A stretch of DNA of 6,976 nt from Bdellovibrionales bacterium (GTDB taxonomy: Bacteria; Bdellovibrionota; Bdellovibrionia; Bdellovibrionales; UBA1609): contig JAGRAA010000370.1 in NCBI GenBank assembly GCA_020435185.1, positions 1-6,976 on the forward strand. Direction: 5' to 3'. A program made the position numbers and the translations under genes. Below, piece after piece: positions 1-4,654 of this stretch (position 1 is the stretch's first letter; each line of letters opens with the position of its first letter). Below the pieces are notes generated by a model. That model was not told the DNA's origin. It worked only from the letters and a program-made list of their open reading frames with translations, and did no database searches.

Positions 1-30
1 CGCCATTCTTGATTTTTCTTCATTTCTGAT
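1..30 (+). repeat. Tail fragment of repeat family (copy C)
   Basis: These 30 bases match positions 2216-2245 of copy A at 27 of 30 sites without gaps, beginning with the CGCCA that ends the conserved core and ending with CATTTCTGAT. The match stops at position 31, before the region corresponding to copy A's right inverted repeat. The remainder of the copy, if present, lies left of the window. The stretch is T-rich, so part of the similarity could be compositional, but the non-T positions also agree. Confidence 0.5.
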
Positions 31-140
31 AATACCGCTAGAGAACTTCTTAAATGATATTCAAACGGAATACCATCAAATTTACTGATCCGTAGAGAAA
101 AAAGCTCCCAAGAGTTGTTTGATTTCATTTACAAAAAGGT

Positions 141-163
141 GATCTCCTTCAATAAGGAGCATC
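141..163 (-). terminator. Weak second hairpin, possible backup terminator
   Basis: CTCCTT (144-149) and AAGGAG (154-159) form a 6-bp stem around a CAAT loop, extended by GAT/ATC (141-143 and 161-163) past a single bulged C. Read on the minus strand it is followed by a five-T run at 134-138. It lies just downstream of the stronger hairpin at 174-204, so it may be a backup terminator for the lipoprotein gene, or simply a structured spacer. Confidence 0.35.
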
Positions 164-173
164 TAATACATTA

Positions 174-204
174 AAAAAGGGACCTCTAATCGAGATCCCT
201 TTTT
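174..204 (-). terminator. Rho-independent terminator of the 450-aa lipoprotein gene
   Basis: The stem pairs AAAAAGGGA (174-182) with TCCCTTTTT (196-204). One C-A mismatch follows, then CTC/GAG (184-186 and 192-194) around a TAATC loop. The flanking A and T tracts make it work in either direction. It begins about 35 bp downstream of the lipoprotein stop codon, the expected place for its terminator. Confidence 0.8.
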
Positions 205-239
205 ATCGAATTATTGAATAATCTGGAAGGGCTAAAAAA

Positions 240-1592
240 TTAGTGCATCTTCAGTCTATCGTTAAAAGTACCAGTGAGCTTGACCTCGCCATTTTCAATA
301 CGGAAAATTTCATAGCTCAGACCTGACCCTTGGGGAACAGTAAAGCTCTTTAGTAACCTGTCACCTTCGTACAATTTCACTCTAATATCTGAATTACCAA
401 GAGCCTGTTTATTGTTTCGTGCATCGTAGTTATTCACATAATAAATATATGTGCCTTGCTTCATGTCATTGATCGTAATAGTTTCTGGACCAATCCAATC
501 TGTATCATCACGGTCTAGGTATGCACCATGATAGGCTCTTTGCTTGTTTTGAAAACTAAGTGGCTCAGAAACTCCAGGGATTTGCAAGTATGAATCGACG
601 TCTCTAACTGCATTTGCTTTCTGACTTGTCCAACTAAGAGTTACTCGATACACCCCGTCCTCAAGAGGTTCAGATAGAGAAAGGTTTTCTCTAGACTCTT
701 GACCTCTATTCACTCGAACTGCCTGATTTTGTACATTAATATAGCCATCTCGACGTATATCAACATAGTACGTCCCAGGTAATAAGTAAGGTGACTCATA
801 TTGCCCTTGGGAATTCGTGGTTGTTTCATAAAAATAATCTGTACTTTCTCTTCTTTTCTTAAAGCCAACAAATGCGTTGCTTACAGGAGATCCAGATACA
901 GAATTCCGTGCAATTCCTGTTACTCGCCCGCCATCATCATAGTTACGCACAATAGGGTTTACATCTTCAGGAATTAAATCTCCTTCTCTGGAAGGGTCTA
1001 TGTCTGTGGGCTCTACACCTGCTGGTAAATCTCTCAATCGAGCATTAACTGTGTCTACAACATCATTATACTGAGATAAAAATAGATCTCTGATACCAGA
1101 CAAAGTACCCACAGCCTGACCAGCTAATAGGGCTATGTTTTTATAATTTTCTCTATGCTCGTCTTTAATCACAAGCTCCGAATTGGAAACGACTTGGTCA
1201 ATGTTTTTCTTTGAGGTTTGGCGTTCAAGTTTGGCAACAATGGTAAGTGCATCTTGAATCAGTCGATCTAACTCTTTCATATCTGCTTTTAGACTGGCTC
1301 CATCTCTATATGTTCCAAGGTTTACTCTAACCTTGCGAGTTTGCTTCCTCACAGCTAGAGCCTTATCGTCTAAATCAGCAACCAACTTGCTTGTTTCAAC
1401 TAGTAAATCGTCGCTGGTATGGTTCTGACTAACAAGAGTATTGTAGTCTTTGACTTGCTTATTGTATTTTTCGACAAGTTCATTGTATTTGGCGTTAGAT
1501 ACGCCATCATTTTTTTCATCTTTTGTACATCCAGCTACTACGATCAGTGATAGCACCAATGCTGCTGGAGCAAATACGTTCCTTAACTTCAT
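240..1592 (-). CDS. Lipoprotein with coiled-coil N half, carboxypeptidase-regulatory-like and YfaP/DUF2135-like domains
   Basis: The 450-aa product starts with a charged n-region, a hydrophobic stretch and the lipobox VVAGC, so Cys22 should be lipidated. Thr at +2 gives no inner-membrane retention signal, and outer-membrane anchoring facing the periplasm is likely. Residues 30-190 are rich in Lys, Glu, Asp, Leu and Val with heptad-like spacing and look helical or coiled-coil. An acidic, Pro-containing linker (190-220) leads to residues 222-307, which resemble the carboxypeptidase-regulatory beta-sandwich (GRVTGIA, NAFVGF, NSQGQYESPYLLPGTYYVDI). Residues 312-442 carry LSW, DVDSYL, YLDRDDTDWIGPETITI and GTYIYYVNNY, a pattern I associate with YfaP/DUF2135-type extracellular domains. 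No catalytic site is visible, so a binding or scaffold role is inferred. The start is supported by GGAGG at 1599-1603, 6 nt from the ATG. It appears monocistronic, with a strong terminator at 174-204. Confidence 0.9.
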   Translation of the reverse strand: MKLRNVFAPAALVLSLIVVAGCTKDEKNDGVSNAKYNELVEKYNKQVKDYNTLVSQNHTSDDLLVETSKLVADLDDKALAVRKQTRKVRVNLGTYRDGASLKADMKELDRLIQDALTIVAKLERQTSKKNIDQVVSNSELVIKDEHRENYKNIALLAGQAVGTLSGIRDLFLSQYNDVVDTVNARLRDLPAGVEPTDIDPSREGDLIPEDVNPIVRNYDDGGRVTGIARNSVSGSPVSNAFVGFKKRRESTDYFYETTTNSQGQYESPYLLPGTYYVDIRRDGYINVQNQAVRVNRGQESRENLSLSEPLEDGVYRVTLSWTSQKANAVRDVDSYLQIPGVSEPLSFQNKQRAYHGAYLDRDDTDWIGPETITINDMKQGTYIYYVNNYDARNNKQALGNSDIRVKLYEGDRLLKSFTVPQGSGLSYEIFRIENGEVKLTGTFNDRLKMH

Positions 1593-1704
1593 TGTTTTCC
1601 TCCAAATTATTCAATTCGATTTATACAATTCATCAGCAAGGTTTATTCCAGAAACGGATCTCTTAGTCCATATCGTAAACACCTAATATTACACTGATTT
1701 CTGA

Positions 1705-1712
1705 GGGGGGGG
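1705..1712. repeat. G8 homopolymer tract
   Basis: Eight consecutive G on the plus strand lie in otherwise AT-rich DNA, 113-120 bp upstream of the 450-aa lipoprotein start. On the minus strand they directly follow TATATTA, a plausible though unsupported -10-like sequence. It could pair with the C9 tract at 1781-1789 and is the kind of tract that slips during replication. Confidence 0.8.
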
Positions 1713-1731
1713 TAATATACTTAAATGTGGG

Positions 1732-1746
1732 ATGTAAGTCTTACAT
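1732..1746. promoter_or_regulatory. Perfect 7-1-7 palindrome, operator candidate
   Basis: ATGTAAG-T-CTTACAT is a perfect inverted repeat with one central base, the size and symmetry of a homodimer binding site. It lies about 140 bp upstream of the 450-aa lipoprotein start, between the G8 and C9 tracts. No good -35/-10 pair next to it was found, so its target gene is uncertain. Confidence 0.4.
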
Positions 1747-1770
1747 TAATTGAACAAAAGATGTCGTTTT

Positions 1771-1797
1771 CGACTCCCATCCCCCCCCCTGGAGTCG
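1771..1797. repeat. Inverted repeat enclosing a C9 tract
   Basis: CGACTCC (1771-1777) and GGAGTCG (1791-1797) are perfect 7-bp arms. Their 13-nt loop contains nine consecutive C (1781-1789). The left arm can alternatively pair in a GTCG-TTTT-CGAC hairpin (1763-1774), so two structures compete for the same bases. No T-tract follows, so it does not look like an intrinsic terminator. Confidence 0.55.
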
Positions 1798-1820
1798 GGA
1801 ACCCAAAACACGTTAAAGGA

Positions 1821-1845
1821 GTCCCATCGATTTAGCTTTTGGGAC
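1821..1845. repeat. Inverted repeat GTCCCA/TGGGAC
   Basis: Six-base arms at 1821-1826 and 1840-1845 surround a 13-nt loop. It is one of several TCCCAT/ATGGGA dyads in this gene-free stretch. It is followed by CCCCG rather than T, so termination is unlikely. Confidence 0.4.
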
Positions 1846-1923
1846 CCCCGTGTATAAAGTCTCTAGAAGTCTATAGAAGGCTCAGTATGGGATTCAAATT
1901 CAGAACATGACATTGTGGATTCT

Positions 1924-2040
1924 TTACCAGTAATGCGTCTCTAGGAGGAGATACGGAGCTTTAAGAACAGAAGAAATAATTACAAGTTTTAGATCTAAAA
2001 GTCTCCCCATTAATTTACAGAATGCAGTGATGGGTCCCAT
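1924..2040 (-). CDS. Possible 38-aa small ORF, unrecognised
   Basis: An ATG at 2040 opens 38 codons ending in TAA at 1924-1926. GGAGG (CCTCC on the plus strand, 2046-2050) lies 5 nt upstream, ideal spacing for a ribosome binding site. The peptide has a leucine- and isoleucine-rich middle (RLLDLKLVIISSVLKAPYLLL) but no recognisable family. The same GGAGG lies in two possible hairpins (AGCCTCC/GGAGGCT at 2044-2050 and 2090-2096, and TCCCATA/TATGGGA at 2035-2041 and 2071-2077), so good spacing may be a by-product of the local dyads. A chance ORF is quite possible. Confidence 0.2.
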   Translation of the reverse strand: MGPITAFCKLMGRLLDLKLVIISSVLKAPYLLLETHYW

Positions 2041-2096
2041 AGGAGCCTCCGTAACTGCTAGAGGTCCTACTATGGGATTATGTGGGTGTGGAGGCT
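2035..2096. repeat. Overlapping inverted repeats next to copy A
   Basis: TCCCATA (2035-2041) pairs with TATGGGA (2071-2077), extended by GGA/TCC (2042-2044 and 2065-2067) after a 3-nt interruption. AGCCTCC (2044-2050) pairs with GGAGGCT (2090-2096). The two overlap near 2044, so they would interfere with each other. Neither has a terminator-type T-tract. Confidence 0.45.
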
Positions 2097-2106
2097 GTAA
2101 AGATCC

Positions 2107-2283
2107 TAGAGTTGTATGACGGTCCTCTTATCCTGTAACGATCCCTGATCCACAAAAGGTCCTCTATGCAGCCATCTCAGCTAATATTTCAGTTCTAAGA
2201 CGGTAGCTTTGTGTCCGCCAATCTTTATTTTTTTTCATTTCTGATAGGATCTTTCAGGATAAGAGGACCTTCATACATCTCTA
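2107..2283 (+). repeat. Complete 177-bp element with 29-bp terminal inverted repeats (copy A)
   Basis: The left arm 2107-2135 and right arm 2255-2283 are complementary at 27 of 29 positions, including an uninterrupted 15-bp match (2121-2135 with 2255-2269). The outer ends read TAGAG and CTCTA. The left boundary is independently supported because copy B matches from position 2106 and its left flank is unrelated. The interior (2136-2254) has no ORF. It holds a CACAAA/TTTGTG inner pairing (2151-2156 and 2208-2213) and a nine-T run (2227-2235). No clear target-site duplication flanks it. A MITE-like non-autonomous element or a structured intergenic repeat are the main readings; no transposase is in the window. 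Confidence 0.75.
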
Positions 2284-2337
2284 TAGCAATAGTGAGAGCA
2301 CAAACTACCTACCCCCACATATCAGCTCTGCAATCTT

Positions 2338-3555
2338 TCACCAATTGAACGAAGGGCGGCATGATTCTTCTAAGTGGAGTTCGTCAAACAGCTCACTTGC
2401 AAGCCTATTAAATTCTTGCCAAGGTCCTGAGTAGCTCTCTGTAAACGAAACCAACCTTGAGATAACACCTGGATAGTTGTGGCGAAGCTCAATTTGCATT
2501 TCATTACCAGCTTTTATGTACCTTGGAAAAATAAAATTAAGAAGATCGAATTGCATATCTTGACCTGGATATTCAAAGTAGGACTTCAACACTTCTCTTT
2601 CTGCTATACAGGAACTAGAGTCCATAAACTCCCCAAGTTTAACAGAACCACTCATTCCATTCTCCCAGTACAAAATACTAAAACCATGGCTTTTAAGAGT
2701 CGAATTTAAGAAGTTGGTATTCACATCGTCACCCAGCAGCTTCAAGATCAGTCGTCTCGTTTTTGTTGATGTGGAGTGAGCTTCTCTAAAACCTACATTT
2801 ACATTGATTTCGTCTTGGTATTTTCCCCATGTATATAGCTCTTCGTGAAGCTGAATAAGAACCTTCCCTGCATTGTCGAAATGTTTCACTATATCAGAGT
2901 CATACCAAAGCTGGTTATCACGCCTGACAACAGCCTGTAGCTCTTTACATTTGGTTTTGTCAATATTTGTTACAAATCCAGAGTCAGCCACATCCATTAA
3001 GCCATACTCGTCTGCTACACCGTCTTCTTCTAGCCAGCCCAAACTGTGATGAATATCCACAATTTTTTCAAAAGCACCTGGCAAAGCAGTAAACGGTGTC
3101 AGCACCTCCATGTATGCATCATTCAGAGATAGCTTATTAAGCTCATCTAGGAACACCTTTTTACTTGCAATTTTTTCAGCCATATATTGTTCAAGCGGCT
3201 TTGCTGATTCGATAGACCTCCGCCCCTCATCGGTTATTTTCCAAATTACCCCTCTTGAATGTGGGCAGGGTTGTCCAATTTGGCATGAACTTCCTTGAGG
3301 TTGGCAAGGACCTTTTCCAGTGCATTCATTTTGTAATGGGAGTTCGACTTTATAAACTGCCTTTTCAATAGGAATACTAAAGCACACTATTGCATCACCA
3401 CCGTGACCTTCTTGACCAAGCATCCTCACCTGCCAAGCCTTTAACGATCCAGAGTCATTTTTTTTATTATCTCCGTTACCAGGTAAAGACCCACCATCTT
3501 TACATCCACTAACAATTAAACCGAAAGTTATGGCTAGTAATAATTTGTACCTCAT
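2338..3555 (-). CDS. Lipoprotein, conserved hypothetical (GHGGDA...C / LHExxY pattern), partner of the adjacent regulator
   Basis: The 405-aa product has a short Lys/Arg n-region, a hydrophobic segment and the lipobox IVSGC, with Cys18 as the lipidation site. A Gly/Asn/Asp/Ser linker follows. GHGGDAIVC (50-58) and LHEELY (236-241), followed by a Ser/Thr-rich TKTRRLILKLL stretch (264-273), match a pattern I recall from secreted hypothetical proteins of Bdellovibrionota. I cannot name a formal domain or function. A Cys cluster at 78, 84, 91 and 97 between Gly/Pro/Gln-rich residues looks like a disulphide-bonded loop; Cys203, 316 and 399 are further apart. HEELY is not an HExxH zinc site. The ATG overlaps the regulator's stop as ATGA and is preceded by AAGGAG, so translation is probably coupled. 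No convincing terminator follows; the transcript would enter repeat copy A. Confidence 0.85.
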   Translation of the reverse strand: MRYKLLLAITFGLIVSGCKDGGSLPGNGDNKKNDSGSLKAWQVRMLGQEGHGGDAIVCFSIPIEKAVYKVELPLQNECTGKGPCQPQGSSCQIGQPCPHSRGVIWKITDEGRRSIESAKPLEQYMAEKIASKKVFLDELNKLSLNDAYMEVLTPFTALPGAFEKIVDIHHSLGWLEEDGVADEYGLMDVADSGFVTNIDKTKCKELQAVVRRDNQLWYDSDIVKHFDNAGKVLIQLHEELYTWGKYQDEINVNVGFREAHSTSTKTRRLILKLLGDDVNTNFLNSTLKSHGFSILYWENGMSGSVKLGEFMDSSSCIAEREVLKSYFEYPGQDMQFDLLNFIFPRYIKAGNEMQIELRHNYPGVISRLVSFTESYSGPWQEFNRLASELFDELHLEESCRPSFNW

Positions 3556-4370
3556 GTTGACTCCTTGCTTAATGCGAAAAAAGACAAGCTCAAGTTATAG
3601 ACTTGACTTGGTCTAGAGCATTGCTCTCGTTCCAGATAAGAACAAAGTTCTCTCCTAAATGCTGTTAATCTTCTTTTTACTTCTGGAATATCTTCTGGAT
3701 TGATAGCCATACAAATAGATGTTTGGTCTCTCTTTTCAATGGGGTCGCCCCATAGTGAATGGATAGCCTTATTAAGAAGCTCCTCTTGCATTTTCTTAAA
3801 AGCTATTTCTGTGAAGTCATTTTTTAATGTGGTGTTGCCTTCACTGGTTAATTTATATGCTCCTTTTACTTTCATCAATAATTCAAGTTTACACAATCTT
3901 TCAATTGCTGCCTTTGTTTGGTTTACGGATATTCCTAATTTGTTTGCTATCCAACCAGGCTCACTTACAAAGCCTTCAACCTTAGTAAGTTCTAACAAAG
4001 CGTAATGATACCAGTCTGAAATAATTTTAAATTGTTCTAATGCCAAATTGTTCAAACAAAATTGAGTCTGTTTATTATTTTCCGTTTCTCCGGTAGAAGT
4101 TAGCTTTAGAACCTCGCACTGGCTCAATCCTAAATTGAGGGTTAGTTTTTCAAAAATGCTTGGGGTTATTCGTCGTTTGCCATTCAGCAACTTGCTCAAA
4201 AAAGAAGGAGAAACATCTAATGACTTTGCAAAACTTCTGAGAGAATAAGAGGGGTTTTTCTGACATCGTAGTACTAGCTCCTCATTCAAATATTCTTTCA
4301 AGTCGTTACTTCTGCTTTCCATGAGATAAGGATCGTAATTATTTTTAATGAGTTCAAGCAGTTTGGACAC
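3552..4370 (-). CDS. TIGR02147 family (DUF4423) HTH regulator
   Basis: The 272-aa product has an N-terminal HTH around residues 42-65 (SLRSFAKSLDVSPSFLSKLLNGKRR). Family landmarks follow: ISDWYHYALLELT (117-129), a winged-helix-like segment (139-174) with WIANKLGIS and ERLCKLELL, a helical stretch near 185-210, RDQTS (214-218), and a C-terminal VYNLSLSFFALS (257-268). Length is typical for the family. A cytoplasmic DNA-binding regulator is expected; ligands are not known to me. The start is GTG at 4368-4370; a TGA lies in frame upstream and no Shine-Dalgarno is evident. The only other good candidate, ATG at residue 17, also lacks one but would still keep the HTH. It is the first gene of a two-gene operon, overlapping the downstream lipoprotein by 4 nt. 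A dyad covers its start codon, suggesting autoregulation. Confidence 0.88.
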   Translation of the reverse strand: MSKLLELIKNNYDPYLMESRSNDLKEYLNEELVLRCQKNPSYSLRSFAKSLDVSPSFLSKLLNGKRRITPSIFEKLTLNLGLSQCEVLKLTSTGETENNKQTQFCLNNLALEQFKIISDWYHYALLELTKVEGFVSEPGWIANKLGISVNQTKAAIERLCKLELLMKVKGAYKLTSEGNTTLKNDFTEIAFKKMQEELLNKAIHSLWGDPIEKRDQTSICMAINPEDIPEVKRRLTAFRRELCSYLEREQCSRPSQVYNLSLSFFALSKEST

Positions 4371-4395
4371 AAAGTGTATCCAAAATCAGGACACA
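4362..4395 (-). promoter_or_regulatory. Alternating TGTGTCC boxes over the regulator start, autoregulatory operator candidate
   Basis: On the plus strand GGACACA occurs at 4365-4371 and 4389-4395, with the inverted near-copy TGTATCC at 4375-4381. The first pair forms a dyad TTTGGACAC-AAA-GTG(TA)TCCAAA (4362-4384) with a 2-nt bulge that includes the GTG start codon. A protein bound here would block transcription or initiation. The adjacent HTH regulator is the obvious candidate. No strong -35/-10 pair could be assigned; TACACT (4374-4379) is a possible but weak -10. Confidence 0.4.
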
Positions 4396-4506
4396 GGACT
4401 AAGGCCTAGTTCCCAGGAGGGGAATCTGCAATTCTTTTTGGGCAAGGGGAGGGATCCGTTCAGAGCTGCTATGTAGGAGTAGATAGTTTATGCTCACACT
4501 TGGCTC

Positions 4507-4620
4507 TAGAGTTGTATGACCCGTCTCTTATTCTGTAACGACCCCGGCTCCACAAAATGTCCTCTATGCAGTCATCTCAGCTAATATTTCAGTTCTAAGA
4601 CGGTAGTTTTGTGTCCGCCA
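4507..4620 (+). repeat. Right-truncated direct copy of the repeat (copy B)
   Basis: Positions 4506-4620 align without gaps to 2106-2220 at 104 of 115 sites, in the same orientation and exactly 2,400 bp away. Most differences are in the outer part: four adjacent ones at 4521-4524, one at 4531 and three at 4542-4548. The last 69 bases differ at only three sites, so the 3' part is the conserved core. The inner pairing is CACAAAA/TTTTGTG (4551-4557 and 4607-4613). Similarity stops abruptly after CGCCA at 4620, and the right inverted arm seen in copy A is absent, replaced by a palindrome and the fic 3' end. Confidence 0.85.
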
Positions 4621-4621
4621 T

Positions 4622-4641
4622 TTATCAAATCGATTTGATAA
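4622..4641. promoter_or_regulatory. Perfect 20-bp palindrome downstream of fic
   Basis: TTATCAAATCGATTTGATAA is fully self-complementary, 13 bp beyond the fic stop and directly against the truncated end of repeat copy B. It is AT-rich with no loop and no T-tract on the minus strand, so it is a poor intrinsic terminator. A protein-binding site, a recombination scar or a weak transcription pause are possible. Confidence 0.5.
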
Positions 4642-4654
4642 TTTAAATTTGGAT

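Larger units (their letters stand above)
1593..2106. other. Long gene-free, dyad-rich spacer
   Basis: Apart from the lipoprotein ribosome binding site and the weak 38-aa ORF, no coding region with start and ribosome-binding support is visible. The stretch contains G8 and C9 tracts, a 10-bp tandem repeat (TCTCTAGAAG/TCTATAGAAG, 1860-1879), and a perfect 14-bp palindrome TTTTAGATCTAAAA (1987-2000). TCCCAT or its complement occurs five times (1775, 1822, 1887, 2035, 2072). This could be a structured RNA, a control region or decayed mobile DNA. Confidence 0.6.

Noticed and set aside
2..88. Open frame entering from the left edge on the plus strand, ending in TGA at 86-88
   Set aside because: Only 28 codons, low complexity, and its first third is the repeat tail; not enough to call a partial gene.
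236..241. Zinc-metalloprotease site in the 405-aa lipoprotein (residues 236-241, LHEELY)
   Set aside because: The sequence is HEELY, not HExxH, with no second zinc-binding motif visible; coordinates here are protein residues.
1450..1686. 78-codon plus-strand ORF
   Set aside because: Antisense to the lipoprotein N-terminus and its upstream region, with no ribosome binding site or recognisable domain; the minus-strand gene explains it.
1725..1835. 36-codon plus-strand ORF across the C9 tract
   Set aside because: No ribosome binding site, and the proline run comes only from the homopolymer; the frame would break with any slippage.
2107..2283. Integron attC site
   Set aside because: The array layout and inverted ends suggested it, but I found no RYYYAAC or GTTRRRY core sites at the arm ends.
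2107..2283. Retron msr-msd or CRISPR repeat
   Set aside because: No reverse transcriptase or cas gene nearby, and only a few long dispersed copies, not short regularly spaced repeats.
2479..2709. 76-codon plus-strand ORF
   Set aside because: Lies wholly inside the 405-aa lipoprotein gene on the other strand, with no family resemblance.
3110..3298. 62-codon plus-strand ORF
   Set aside because: Antisense shadow within the 405-aa lipoprotein gene.
3700..4005. 101-codon plus-strand ORF
   Set aside because: Antisense shadow of the TIGR02147 regulator, whose protein has clear family landmarks.
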